The notes: generated from the letters alone by a model not told the origin. 64,000 nucleotides of DNA from Fredericiella sp963839515 (GCA_963839515.1 CAWIVN010000001.1:1-64000), one strand, 5' to 3'; positions 18,579 to 28,066 are shown, counted from the stretch's first letter. A program made the numbers and translations.

Positions 18579-18869
18579 ATGAACATTCTGGTGGCATACG
18601 ATGTGGCAACCGGCGACGCCAAGGGTCAGCGCCGCCTGCACAAGGTGGCGTTGGTCTGCCAGGCATTTGGACAGCGGGTGCAGAATTCAGTATTCGAATG
18701 TGCAGTGAGCGAGACACAGTACGAGCAGCTTGTGCATCGGTTAACCAAGGAGATCGATATCACGCAGGACAGCCTGCGCATCTATCGGCTGCGTGAGCCG
18801 AAAGACGAGCATATACGCACGATTGGCAAGAAACCGGCATATGACATTACCGAGACATTGATCCTGTAA
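18579..18869 (+). CDS. cas2: CRISPR-associated endonuclease-fold protein Cas2
   Basis: The 96-residue protein is full length for Cas2. It has the first strand LVAYDVATGDAKGQRRLHK with the conserved Asp of the metal site, GQRVQNSVFECAV in the second strand, DSLRIYRL in the fourth and the C-terminal KPAYDITETLIL. The pattern is that of subtype I-C. Cas2 dimerises and bridges two Cas1 dimers in the integrase. The ATG at 18579 follows TTAGGCGGGCGCAT. With cas1 reduced to a stub and no cas3, cas5, cas8 or cas7 in the window, this is an orphan; it may still supply Cas2 in trans if another locus exists. Confidence 0.93.
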   Translation: MNILVAYDVATGDAKGQRRLHKVALVCQAFGQRVQNSVFECAVSETQYEQLVHRLTKEIDITQDSLRIYRLREPKDEHIRTIGKKPAYDITETLIL

Positions 18870-18870
18870 T

Positions 18871-18909
18871 GCGAACCCCAAGCGATCTTGTAATACCGGT
18901 GGGGTTCGC
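18871..18909 (+). promoter_or_regulatory. CRISPR leader hairpin
   Basis: GCGAACCCC at 18871-18879 pairs with GGGGTTCGC at 18901-18909, directly after the cas2 stop. A GCGAACCCC...GGGGTTCGC stem at this place is typical of leaders next to I-C-like arrays. The leader would run to 19039. Confidence 0.6.
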
Positions 18910-19039
18910 TGGTTTCCGACTCAGTTTGCGGGAAGTTCTTGCGTGGCGGAGATTGGTTTTTGAGCGAATTGTCCCACTGAAGAGGTAATTTGGTCGCTAT
19001 TCAGGGGTTGACTGCCCCACAAGATTGCCTTTAGGGGCA

Positions 19040-19143
19040 GTGGCGCTCGCCTTTGCTGGCGGGCGAGGATTGAAATCGTGAATCTCAGCGGGGCGGCGGC
19101 TGCCTCGTTGGTGGCGCTCGCCTTTGATGGCGGGCGAGGGTTG
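19040..19143 (+). CRISPR. one-spacer CRISPR array
   Basis: A 37-bp repeat begins GTGGCGCTCGCCTTTGCTGG and ends GAGGATTGAAAT (19040-19076). A 34-bp spacer follows (19077-19110). A second repeat begins at 19111 with one change (C to A at its position 17) and diverges after GGCGGGCGAGG, as terminal repeats do. The CTCGCC/GGCGAG stem and ATTGAAA end are typical of processed CRISPR repeats. The leader is on the cas2 side, consistent with orientation. Confidence 0.75.
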
Positions 19144-19167
19144 CTGGATACGCCATCGTGTGCGGGC

Positions 19168-20699
19168 ACGGTGGAGAAGCTGGTGGAGTTCGTGGCCGGC
19201 GGCATCCACGTTCTCGAGGCGTCGGACTCGGGGCTGGAGTGGCGCACGCAAGGGTCGGGCAAAACGCTGAGGATGCTCGTGGCGGCGAGCCTCTGGCGGG
19301 GCACCCTGACCTCGACAATCCGACGGTGATTATTGTGGTGGGCCAGCTGGGCTGGAGGCGCAGATGCTGCTCAACCTCGAGGCGCACGGGCTGCCGGCCG
19401 TGCAGGCGACGAGCAAGCGTCGCCTATAGCAACTGCTCTCCCACGACACGCGCGGGGTGATCGTCACCACGATCCACAAGTTTGACGGTATGCGCAAGCA
19501 CAGCTTGGCGCGGCGCAACGTGGCCGTGCTGGTGGACGAGGCGCACCGCTCGCAGGAAGGCGACTTGGGCATCGACATGCGTGCCGCCCTGCCCAACGCC
19601 TTTTCCTTTGGCTTTGCCGCATCGAGGACGGGACCACGGTGCCGCCCTACTGCGCGTTGGCCCCCACACCGTTGTGGCTGGAGCGCGTGCGGTTGGACCA
19701 GCAGTTTAGCAAGATGCTGGGCGAGTTCTACGCCATGGTGGCCGCAGAGGGGGCGGGCAGCCATGAGGCGTTGAGCCGGCTACTGCTGCTGCACGCCGAC
19801 AATTTGATGGCGGTGCTCAAGTCGCCGCAGCGCATCGGCGCCAAGGCCGACAGCGCGGCGATGCGTGCCCTCTACCTGGACGCGGACCGGGAGCAGCGCG
19901 TGCGCATGGAGTTCCGCGACCCCGACAAGCTGCCCAAGCTGCTGACCGGCTACGACGCGCCAGTGGCGTACACGATTTACTTGGACAAGCCCCTCAGGAC
20001 CATACGCTGCTGCACTTCTTTGACGAGGCCGTGCGCGAGCCGTCTTTGTAGCTGACCAAGGAGCTGACCGACGGCGGGTGCAGCAGGAGTTCCTAGGCCG
20101 CACCGAGAAAATGATCGAGGAGAACGTGGCGGCGTTTTACGGTGGTGTCGCCGCTGCCGCTGTAGCCGATCACGCACAATCTGGCGGATGCGGTCAACAA
20201 CGACCAGATGGGCAAGCGGGCCAAGGTGATCAACCTGCGGCGCAGCCTGGCCCCCTACATCGAGGAGCATAGGGCGGCGAACCCATATTTAGAAAGCCTG
20301 GCGTGGCAGGTCAAGAGCATCATCGAGCAGCTGCACCAGCGACAGATCAGCGCGACGTCGGCGCTAGAGCAGCTGCAGCAAACCGCCGACAAGGCGGTGA
20401 TGGCGCAGGAGGAACGGCGGGCCAGCCCGCTCGACAACATGGCGTTTTCGCAGCACATGACGCTGCGGGCGAATCTGTTCCCGGAGAGGCAGCCGGCCGT
20501 CGACGTGGACCAGGTGGAGAACGATGTGGCCTTCTACCTTCGCGGCAATGATGGGTGGCGGCACAGCAAGCCGTTGGAACCGCAAGTGCGGTTGGAACTG
20601 CTGCGGCGGATGTTGGAGGTGTTGCCGCAGCCGGTGAATTCGGGGGGGGCGAAGCGGATCGTGGATGACCTGCTGACGATGCAGGCGATTACGGCGTGA
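19168..20699 (+). pseudogene. hsdR: type I restriction enzyme HsdR, decayed
   Basis: Pieces of the motor/nuclease subunit of a type I restriction system lie in order across all three frames. They include EWRTQGSGKTLRML (Walker A), DNPTVIIVV, GVIVTTIHKFD and VLVDEAHRSQEGDLG (DEAH box), APTPLWLERVRLDQQFSKML, FRDPDKLPKLLTGYDAP and YTIYLDKPLR, then a 160-residue C-terminal piece (KRAKVINLRRSLAPYIEE to the TGA at 20699). The N-terminal nuclease domain is missing and there are internal losses, for example before RALYLDADREQ. Without hsdM or hsdS nearby it has no function. It begins just 25 bp after the last CRISPR repeat. Confidence 0.85.
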
Positions 20700-21171
20700 A
20701 TGGGTGCGGTCCGAACTCTGCTAACTTGCGCCAATTCACCGACAGCGCCATGCCTAGCCACTGACGCCGAACTGTGCGATCTAAAGAGATCGGTTCAATT
20801 TGAGAACGCAAAGCGATGTGTTAGCGCACCCGCCGCAACCTTAGTCTGGCCTTGAGTGCGTCACATGCACTGGGAAATGCCTGCGGACAACTCCTTGAGC
20901 ACAACGTATGAGGTTTACCACAGCTCAAGCTTTGTTTTGGAGGGTTAACGGCAGGTACTGTAGCCCGTTTGTCTTGCGCCTTCCACGCGTTTTCCACGCG
21001 CTAGAGTTGTATTCTGCAGAATATGGAGTGAAATGATGATCGGTAGCATGTGACAGCAACTTGCGAGTTCAGTTGAGTTGCCGCTGTGTCGCATCATGCC
21101 CTCGACCTGTTACGTTCACAATGTGGATCGGCAAGCGGCGGCACCGTGCCTCTCTGTATGTGGAGGAATGT
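20700..21171. other. intergenic gap
   Basis: No gene seen. A short direct repeat TTCCACGCG(C/T) occurs near 20982-21002, and a GTTAACGG at 20944. Nothing here looks like an RNA gene. Confidence 0.5.
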
Positions 21172-22239
21172 ATGATCGATTTTTGTGGAGGTGCACAATC
21201 CCGGCTGCTTGGGCAGTTCCTGGCGGAACACCAAACGGCGGCAGCAGAGATCGATACATTACCTCCAGAAAGAGCGTACTGTGAACCCCAGCATTACGAG
21301 CGCGTATCTGCGCTCGCGCATGCTCAAGCGGAGATATGGGCCGCTCACGTGACGCCGGTTAATCAACGAAGAGTCGCAGAGCTTATACATCGGCATCCGC
21401 TCCATGAGGAGGTGCTGCTACAGTCAGCATTTATTCGCCATGCATATCAAAAGCCATACGGCTACCCTGGCGACAAAGACTTGATGTTGATGATTGGAAC
21501 AAAGCACGATTATGGCGCCTCCAACTATTCAGTATTACACAATCGCGTATATCTGAATTTGCCGGCGGCTGCAGCGGTGAGACAGCGTGTTCGAACCATG
21601 TACCGCCGGCTAGTAACATTACCTGATAATGCGAAAGTCCTTGTCCTCGCTTGTGGGCCAGCCCTTGAAGTGCGGTACTTTTGTGAGCGATATCCGCAGC
21701 GAATGACCCGTTTTGACCTCATCGATCATGACCCACGCGCAATAGCATACACACGTGCGACAATTCCTGCCAGCAATGTCCGTCATTTCGTGGGCAGTGC
21801 ACTTGAGTTCGCCCGAGGAAAGTTGGCGGTGGAGCAGGTGGATGACGACAAGCGACATCCTACAATCTTGGCCCTTGCCGCGTATGATGTCGTTTATGCC
21901 ATGGGGCTCTATGACTATCTTTCGCACTATCCAGGTGTTACCAATGATGGCACGCTAGGTTTGACCAAAACCCTATTCTCATTGGTAAAGCCTGGGGGTC
22001 AACTTATCGTCGGGAATTATCTAGAACCGTCGGCGACGAACCCGCATAAACACTCACACAGACTGATGATGGAGTTATACTCCGAATGGTATCTCCGCTA
22101 CAGGAACCTTGATGAGATACATGCTTTCATGGACGGCATTCCTCCTTCAGAGTATTCTGCCATCCATACGAACGAATATCTTGGATATCGGCCGGATGTT
22201 CCCCCAACCATAGGCTTCCTCGTTATTACAAAGCAGTAA
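21172..22239 (+). CDS. SAM-dependent methyltransferase (EF/PhcB-like)
   Basis: The ATG at 21172 follows TGGAGGAATGT. The 355-residue protein has an N-terminal helical extension (about 110 residues), then a KPYGYPGDKDLMLMIG motif, and a Rossmann core: VLVLACGPALEVRYF (motif I), FDLIDHDPRAI (acidic residue binding the SAM ribose), YDVVYAMGLYDYL and PGGQLIVGNYLEP. The GYPGD block and order match methyltransferases annotated as making the extracellular factor 3-hydroxypalmitate methyl ester (PhcB type), but many homologues have unknown substrates. The gene is isolated, has lower GC than its neighbours and lies between two decayed regions, so transfer is plausible. Confidence 0.85.
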   Translation: MIDFCGGAQSRLLGQFLAEHQTAAAEIDTLPPERAYCEPQHYERVSALAHAQAEIWAAHVTPVNQRRVAELIHRHPLHEEVLLQSAFIRHAYQKPYGYPGDKDLMLMIGTKHDYGASNYSVLHNRVYLNLPAAAAVRQRVRTMYRRLVTLPDNAKVLVLACGPALEVRYFCERYPQRMTRFDLIDHDPRAIAYTRATIPASNVRHFVGSALEFARGKLAVEQVDDDKRHPTILALAAYDVVYAMGLYDYLSHYPGVTNDGTLGLTKTLFSLVKPGGQLIVGNYLEPSATNPHKHSHRLMMELYSEWYLRYRNLDEIHAFMDGIPPSEYSAIHTNEYLGYRPDVPPTIGFLVITKQ

Positions 22240-22635
22240 GATATGAAGGGAAGAGAAGAGTCGAGTCCGGCGGTGGGGAACTCGATGTCGTCTTGCTTGT
22301 GCTGATGTGTCGATGGGTGGATCCGCCTCAATCAGACATCTTCAAAGACAACAGGCACAGTTCAGAATTGATAGACAGAATTCGTCTTTTTGGAATCGAT
22401 ATATACAGGCGAAAGCGTCCGATAACGGCAACTAGGTGTGTCACTGGGCAGGCCCCCTTGTTTTGCATCTACGTATGTGCCGTGTGTTTTCAAAATCATA
22501 GGAGGTGGACGAAGAGCAATCATCACTAGGTCTGCCAGGAGCTCCTAGAAGGACAAATTTGATCGAGCGATTCTGCGTCCCTGATGTGGAAGTTTTGGTC
22601 AGTTATCTGGCAAAAAGACCGAAAGGAGAACCCTC
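22240..22635. other. intergenic gap
   Basis: About 400 bp of lower-GC sequence. An open frame at 22293-22529 has no family match and no ribosome binding site; I do not call it. The last bases, AAAGGAGAACCCTC, are the ribosome binding site of the next gene. Confidence 0.5.
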
Positions 22636-24285
22636 ATGTATTCTCGAATAACTCACCTGTTCGTCTCGCTGCTGTTGGCAGCGCTGCTTCTCAGCGCCTG
22701 CCGGCCGATTGTACGGTCAGAGACCCCGGCGCAAGCGGCGTCACAGTACCAGCCGCCTGCTGTACTGGTGCACGGCGCGCAGATTAGCAGCCCTAATGGA
22801 ATCAAGGCCGGCCCTGATGGGAATCTATATGTCGCCAGTGTAGGGGAACAGGCCATCCTGGTAATCAACCCGGAAACTGGTGAGATCATCAAGCGCCTAG
22901 GGCCGGAGGTAGGTGTCGATGGACCAGATGACCTTGCCTTCGGGCCTGACGGCTCGATTTATTGGACCGATTTGTTCAAGGGGACTGTCGGCCGTTTGGC
23001 GCCTGACGGCAGCACCAGCAGCCAGATGGTGGCGCCCGGGGTCAACCCGATTGCTCTCTCCCAAGACGGCCGCCTGTTTGTCGGGCTTGCCTTTCTGGGC
23101 GATGCCCTGTACGAACTCGATCCCAACCTGGTTGCACCGCCGCGCTTGCTGGCTGAGAAGCTGGGCGGACTAAACAGCTTCCAGTTTGGCCCCGACGGCT
23201 TGCTGTACTCACCTGTCATGGAAAAGGGACAGGTGGTGCGCATCGACGTCGGCGCGGACCCGATCATAGTCGACGTAGTGGCCGAAGGACTCAACTGGCC
23301 GGTGGCAGTGAAGTTCGACTCACAGGGCCGCCTGTATACGACGACTCCCCCCGGCATCGTACGGGTAGACATGCAGACAGGTGCCACTGAGCCGTATGCT
23401 ACGGTGCCCTATGGGATAGACAACTTCGCCTTCGATGCCCAAGATCGCTTGTTCGTTTCGCTGTTGGCCGAGGGGACGGTTACCGAAGCCATGGCGAATG
23501 GCGACTTGCGCATGTTGGGGCCGGTGGGGCTGGTAATGCCTGCCGGCGTCGTCGTGTCGCCACGTTCTGACGGCGAGTCGGTCTTCGTGGCTGACGGTTG
23601 GCTGCTGCATGAATTTGACGGTGCCACCGGTGAACTGCGGCGCAAAGTGGATAACCTGGGGCCGAACACGGTCGCATTGGACGGCGAGAACCTGCTGCTG
23701 TCCGGCTGGTTTAGCAACAGCGTAATTGTCTGGGATCCCAAGGCCGAGCAAGTGGTCGAGGAGTATTACGACTTCAATCTGCCGCTCAACGCCATTCGTT
23801 TTCAGGATGATCTCGTCGTCGCCGAACTGGGAACCGGCAGTGTTGTGCGCGCCAGCGCTGCCGATCCCACCCAACGGACAACGCTGGCCAAGGATCTGGG
23901 TGTGCCGGCCGGTCTCGCCGCAAACGACGAGGATCTGTGGGTAAGCGATCGCGCTACCGGCAATGTCTGGCAACTGGTGTCTGGCGGTGCGTTGCTGCCG
24001 GAGCCTAAGCTGACGGCAAGCGGTTTGGATCGCCCCGAAGGCATGACGTTAGCGCCGGATGGTCGCCTGCTGCTGGCCGAGGCAGGAACAGGGCGCCTGG
24101 TAGTGATTGATCCCGCAACGGGCACGCTGAGCGCCATTACCGAGGGACTGGAATTCAATCAAGGCGCGCCTGAAGGGGCCCCGCCCACTTTTTCCATGAA
24201 TAGCGTGGCGGTTGACAAGTCCGGCGTTATTTACGTTACAGGAGACGGCCCCAACGTTCTCTACCGCATCGATCCCAGCAAGTAA
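22636..24285 (+). CDS. lipoprotein with SMP-30/NHL-like propeller
   Basis: AAGGAGAACCCTC precedes the ATG. Residues 1-21 are a lipoprotein signal with lipobox LLSAC, so the protein is anchored by Cys21 outside the membrane. The remaining 528 residues hold repeated blades of the type GIKAGPDGNLYVAS, DLAFGPDGSIYWTD, FQFGPDGLLYSPV and MTLAPDGRLLLAEAGTG, as in SMP-30/gluconolactonase/NHL proteins. Two six-bladed units or one large propeller are possible. These proteins bind or hydrolyse small ligands, often in a calcium-dependent manner; no specific metal ligand set can be assigned. It ends 133 bp before the IS element. Confidence 0.88.
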   Translation: MYSRITHLFVSLLLAALLLSACRPIVRSETPAQAASQYQPPAVLVHGAQISSPNGIKAGPDGNLYVASVGEQAILVINPETGEIIKRLGPEVGVDGPDDLAFGPDGSIYWTDLFKGTVGRLAPDGSTSSQMVAPGVNPIALSQDGRLFVGLAFLGDALYELDPNLVAPPRLLAEKLGGLNSFQFGPDGLLYSPVMEKGQVVRIDVGADPIIVDVVAEGLNWPVAVKFDSQGRLYTTTPPGIVRVDMQTGATEPYATVPYGIDNFAFDAQDRLFVSLLAEGTVTEAMANGDLRMLGPVGLVMPAGVVVSPRSDGESVFVADGWLLHEFDGATGELRRKVDNLGPNTVALDGENLLLSGWFSNSVIVWDPKAEQVVEEYYDFNLPLNAIRFQDDLVVAELGTGSVVRASAADPTQRTTLAKDLGVPAGLAANDEDLWVSDRATGNVWQLVSGGALLPEPKLTASGLDRPEGMTLAPDGRLLLAEAGTGRLVVIDPATGTLSAITEGLEFNQGAPEGAPPTFSMNSVAVDKSGVIYVTGDGPNVLYRIDPSK

Positions 24286-24350
24286 GGCGAAGGGCCGCTA
24301 GCTGGCGGTGCAGTCTCAGTTCAGTCTGCAACCTAAGCACTGCTTCGCCG

Positions 24351-24418
24351 GAGGTACCCACCTCCAGGAAGAGGTACCCACCTCCAGGAAGTGGGTACCT
24401 CCAGGAGGAGGGGGTACC
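24351..24418. repeat. F4 cluster, left of the IS
   Basis: GAGGTACCCACCTCCAGGAA occurs twice in tandem, then GTGGGTACCTCCAGGAGGA in the opposite sense. The same units occur at 25786-25831 and 53530-53579. Confidence 0.75.
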
Positions 24419-25785
24419 TCCCCTTACGGGGGTAGGTTTTTAAGGCAAAACGAGCGAGACATCGGATCCTCAGGTAAGATAGAGTTTGGCAACAGGCTAT
24501 CAGAAGAGGAGGAGACCGATGACTCGCTCGGAATCATTGTGGCAGTGGACGAAGTGTGTGTCAAGGAACATGCCAGAACTGACGCGCAGTCAGGCGCGAC
24601 TGTTGGCCTGGTGGAGCTACGGGATCGCACTGACGGGGAGTTGTGGGCGGTTGACGGTAGCAACGTTTCTGGGGCTGTTGTGCGGGGAGAAGGTGGCAAA
24701 TGTTGAACAGCGGCTGTATGAGTGGTGCCTGGATGCGGCGGACAAGGGCGGGCAGCAGCGCCGAGAGCTCGACCTGGCCGTCTGCCAGGTGGCGCTGCTG
24801 CGCTGGCTCGTCCGCTTGTGGGTGGGGACACAGCTGGCGCTGACGCTGGATGCGACCAATCTGGGGGACCGCTTTGTGGTGCTGGCAGTGAGCGTGGTGT
24901 ACCGCGGCATCGGTATCCCGGTGGCCTGGACGGTGCCGCCCGCCACGGCCAAAGGCGCCTGACGGGACGAGTTTGACCGGCTGCTGTGTCTGTTGCAGCC
25001 GGCAGTGCCGTCCGACTGGACAGGCATTGTCCTGGCGGACCGCGGGTTGTCGAGCAGCGGCCTCTATCAGCAGATCAGGCGGCTGCAGTGGCATCCGTTT
25101 CTGCGCATCAACAGCACAGCGAAGTTCCAGCCGAAGGGCAGGCAGCATCACTGGTACTGGTTGCTGGATTTGCTGCACCCCGCCGGGAGGCAGCCGCGGC
25201 AACAATGGCAGGGCCACGGCCGCTGTTATAAAGAGAAGGGCAGTGGCATCGACTGTACCTTGCTGGCCTGGTGGGGCGAGCAGTATGACGAACCCTGGTT
25301 CGTCCTCACTGACTTGGCGCCCACCACCTGCGCGGCCACCTGGTATGGCTTGCGCAGCTGGTGTGAGCAGGGCTTCAAGTGCAACAAGCGCGGCGCCTGG
25401 CAGTGGCAACTCACCCGGATGCACCATCCGCACCGTGCCGCCCTTTGGACCGTCGCCGTCGCCAGCGATATTGAGTGTGACACGTTGCTCCAGAACCCTG
25501 ACCTGCCCGACTGGTCCACGTTGTTATGCCTGACGGCAACCCTTGCCCCTGCCCGGGCTGCCCATACTGACCAGCCCACCCGCCGCATCCGCCTTCTCCG
25601 CCTCTTGCGCCTCGGCCGCCTCTGGCTGCTCGCACAGGCCATTGCTCACCGCACCCACGCCTTGCCCAGCGCCCTTCAGCCTGAACCCTGGCCCGCTCCA
25701 CCCCCCAAGGCCAAGGATAACCGCCGTTCCCCTTCTCGCAACACCGTCCTCATCCCTTTATGAAAAACCTACCCCCGTAAGGGGA
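24419..25785 (+). mobile_element. IS4-like insertion sequence, inactivated
   Basis: The element has perfect 23-bp terminal inverted repeats. The left end (24419-24441) contains CCTTACGGGGGTAGGTTTTT, and the right end (25763-25785) is its reverse complement. Total length is 1367 bp with one transposase gene. It sits inside an F4 repeat cluster, pieces of which flank it on both sides. No clear short target duplication is visible beside the ends. Confidence 0.85.
24519..25763 (+). pseudogene. IS4-type DDE transposase with in-frame TGA
   Basis: The ATG at 24519 follows AGAGGAGGAGACCG. The frame runs to a TGA at 25763 but is cut by a TGA at 24960-24962, where a TGG (Trp) before RDEFDRLLCLL is likely in the ancestor. 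Domain marks of DDE transposases are TLDATNLGDR (first Asp), IVLADRGLSS (second Asp) and a C-terminal GLRSWCEQGFKCNKRGAWQW (Glu in the YREK-like region is replaced by an E in CEQGF). Reading through, it would be 414 residues, normal for IS4-family members such as those in Chloroflexota and Cyanobacteria. With the stop it is probably inactive unless suppressed. Confidence 0.85.
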
Positions 25786-25831
25786 AGTGGGGGGACTTCC
25801 TGGAGGTACCCCCACCTCCAGGAGGTGTACC
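25786..25831. repeat. F4 cluster, right of the IS
   Basis: ACTTCCTGGAGGTACC followed by ACCTCCAGGAGGTGTACC, the F4 units that continue the cluster interrupted by the IS. Confidence 0.7.
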
Positions 25832-25835
25832 GGCA

Positions 25836-26423
25836 GTACCCGGCCTCACTATCTGGGAAGCCCCCATCCCCACCCACCGCTACGTCATCGGCGCCGATCC
25901 CGCCGAAGGCAACCCCAACAGCGACGAATCGGCAGCCTGTGTGCTGGACGCCACCACCTGGTCCCAAGTCGCCGAAATCACCGGCAAAATCGAGCCCTCC
26001 ACCTTCGCCGCTTACCTCGACGAACTCGGTCGCTGGTACAACAACGCCGACATCCTCCCCGAACGCAACAACCATGGGCACCTCCTCATCCGCGAGCTTC
26101 AACGCCTCGGCAACCTGCGCGTGCTCGGAGGCTACGACGACAGACCCGGCTGGCTCAGCAATATCAAGGGCAAGCCGTTACTCTACGGCCTGCTCGCCGA
26201 TGCGGTACGCGATGGCGTATGCACTATCCGCGGCCGCGAAACCGCCACTCAACTGGCCGGCATCGAGGCCTCCACCCTGCGGGCGCCGGAAGGGTTGCAT
26301 GATGACCTGGCCGACGCCTTCGCCCTGGCGGTGGCGGCGGTGGCCTGGAAGCCCGACATCGGCCCCAGCACCATGATCGCCCAACCCGACCCGCTATCCA
26401 CCTACGACAACGGAGCCTGGTAG
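25836..26423 (+). pseudogene. phage terminase large subunit, nuclease domain only
   Basis: An open frame of about 195 codons begins inside the repeat cluster and reads PGLTIWEAPIPTHRYVIGADPAEG, then DESAACVLDA and, near the end, GLHDDLADAFALAV. YVIGADPAEG holds the first Asp and HDDLADA the last Asp of the RNase H-like nuclease of TerL, which cuts concatemeric phage DNA during packaging. The upstream ATPase domain (Walker A and B, about 250 residues) is absent; the IS and F4 repeats are in its place. The stop at 26423 is 5 bp before the portal gene, which is the canonical order. Confidence 0.8.
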
Positions 26424-26428
26424 ATCCC

Positions 26429-28066
26429 ATGACACCAATCCAACGCTTTGTATCTTGGCTGGCCTCTATCAACTCTGTGACGCTCGTGCCACCCGGCCGA
26501 TCTGCCGATGGCTTCGAGCTCATCACCTACCCCCAAGGCATCGCCGACAAAGGCTGGGGCGAGCTGCACCAGGAGATGTATGACGCCCGCGAGGCCTGGC
26601 GCCAGAACCCGCTAGCACGCCGGCTCGTCGGCATGGTCACCGCCTACGTGGTTGGGAATGGGATCATGCTGCGTAGCGAGTACGCCCCGCTGCAGCGGTT
26701 TATCGACGACTTCTGGCAGCGCAATCAGCTCGACCAGCGCATACCGGAATGGTGCGATGAGTTGTGCCGGTCGGGCGAGATCTTCCCAGTCCCCTTCACC
26801 GATCCGCAGGATCGCATGTCGACCGTGCGCTGCGTCCCCGCCTCGATCGTCGAGCGCATCGAGTGGCGCGAAGGGGACTACGAAGCGGAGACACGCTACA
26901 AGGAAGTGGGCGTAGTTGGCGAGAAAGAAGAGCGTTGGTGGGTGTCGCCGCTGCATGCAAGTGCGGCCGAGGCCGGCACGCCTGTGATGCTCCACTACGC
27001 CGTTAACCGGCCGGTGGGCGCCCTGCGTGGCGAGTCCGACCTCGCTCCGGTTCTTCCTTGGCTCAAACGATATTCACGCTGGCTCGAAGACCGGGTGCGC
27101 CTCAACGCCGGCGTGCGGGCGTTTTTATGGGTGGTGAAGGCGCCGGCCAGGCTGCGAGTCGAGCTGGCGGAACGCTACCGCCAGCCGCCCGAGCCAGGCA
27201 GTGTGATCATCGCCGACGAGCAGGAAACCTGGACGGCCGTGGCCCCCAGCCTCCACGCCAACGACGCCGCCAACGACGGCCGCGCCATCCGCTGGATGAT
27301 CGTGGCCGGGGGGCCGGGGACCTCCCTCCTCGACCTCGGCGAAGGCGAAGACTCCAACCTGGCGACGGGGCAGGTGATGACGGAGATGCGGCGGCGGTTC
27401 TTGCGGCAGCGGCAGGCGTATATGGCCTGGCTGTTGTCTGACCTGGTGCTCGTCGCCTGGCGGCGTTACGCAGTTGGGGACCGGCGTGTGCGACGGACGG
27501 TGACGGACGCCGACATCACCGCGGTGCTGCCCGATATTTCGGTCGAGGACAACCAGAAGTTGGCCAAGGCCGCCATGCAGTTGGCCTCGGGGTTGACCAG
27601 CATAGCCCAATTGGTCGGCAACGGCCCGGGGTTCCAAAAGATGGCGCTGCGCTGGTTTGTAAAGTTTGCCGGCGAACAGATCAGCGAGCGCGAGTTGATG
27701 GAGATGTTGGCCTCGCCTTGTGCAGTTTCGGCAAGCAGCAAATGGCACAGCAAGACCCCAACCAACCAGCAGGCCTCGGCATCGGCCTCGCCCCTCGCTC
27801 GGCGCAAGCTGATCCCCCCGCCCACGAACCAAGTGCGCCGAGCGTGGGGCGGTCTCCCGCCACCGACGACCTCGTCACAACCGAATTTCTCACCCTGCGC
27901 AACGGCGTCCTGGCAGAGCTCAAGGAACTCAAGATCGCCCGCAATCGCCTGCAGCTGGAAACAGCCCTCGACCGGTCCGGCCTGCCCGAAGCAGCCCAAA
28001 TCCTCATCCGCCAGGTTACCCAGCAGCAGCCCGAATGCCTGGACATGGCCGAAGTCCATCGCCTGA
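26429..28066 (+). CDS. phage portal protein, 3' end uncertain
   Basis: The ATG at 26429 follows GGAGCCTGGTAGATCCC. The product resembles tailed-phage portals, the dodecameric ring through which DNA enters the capsid: EMYDAREAWRQNPLARR, AYVVGNGIMLRS, WCDELCRSGEIF and the PVLPWLKRYSRWLEDRVRL helix, and the ARLRVELAERY region. Recognisable similarity ends at about residue 430 (EQISERELMEML, nt 27710). The open frame then continues for another 115 codons over the capsid gene, which looks like nonsense (PLARRKLIPPP); a frame change near 27715 or a 61-bp F2 insertion at 27790 explains this. The real stop was probably near 27750. Confidence 0.8.
   Translation: MTPIQRFVSWLASINSVTLVPPGRSADGFELITYPQGIADKGWGELHQEMYDAREAWRQNPLARRLVGMVTAYVVGNGIMLRSEYAPLQRFIDDFWQRNQLDQRIPEWCDELCRSGEIFPVPFTDPQDRMSTVRCVPASIVERIEWREGDYEAETRYKEVGVVGEKEERWWVSPLHASAAEAGTPVMLHYAVNRPVGALRGESDLAPVLPWLKRYSRWLEDRVRLNAGVRAFLWVVKAPARLRVELAERYRQPPEPGSVIIADEQETWTAVAPSLHANDAANDGRAIRWMIVAGGPGTSLLDLGEGEDSNLATGQVMTEMRRRFLRQRQAYMAWLLSDLVLVAWRRYAVGDRRVRRTVTDADITAVLPDISVEDNQKLAKAAMQLASGLTSIAQLVGNGPGFQKMALRWFVKFAGEQISERELMEMLASPCAVSASSKWHSKTPTNQQASASASPLARRKLIPPPTNQVRRAWGGLPPPTTSSQPNFSPCATASWQSSRNSRSPAIACSWKQPSTGPACPKQPKSSSARLPSSSPNAWTWPKSIA

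Noticed and set aside
18212..18622. Minus-strand open frame opposite cas1 and cas2
   Set aside because: Almost all of it is antisense to the recognisable Cas1 tail and the cas2 start; the part beyond has no family resemblance.
19040..19143. The two repeats as a chance duplication rather than CRISPR
   Set aside because: Position after cas2 and a leader stem, 37-bp length, internal dyad and 34-bp spacer all fit an array; I kept CRISPR, while noting that only one spacer exists.
22293..22529. 78-codon open frame between methyltransferase and lipoprotein
   Set aside because: No ribosome binding site, odd composition and no family pattern; treated as chance.
24960..24962. TGA read as Trp (alternative code)
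   Set aside because: Many intact genes here end in TGA and use TGG, so the stop is a lesion and not recoding.
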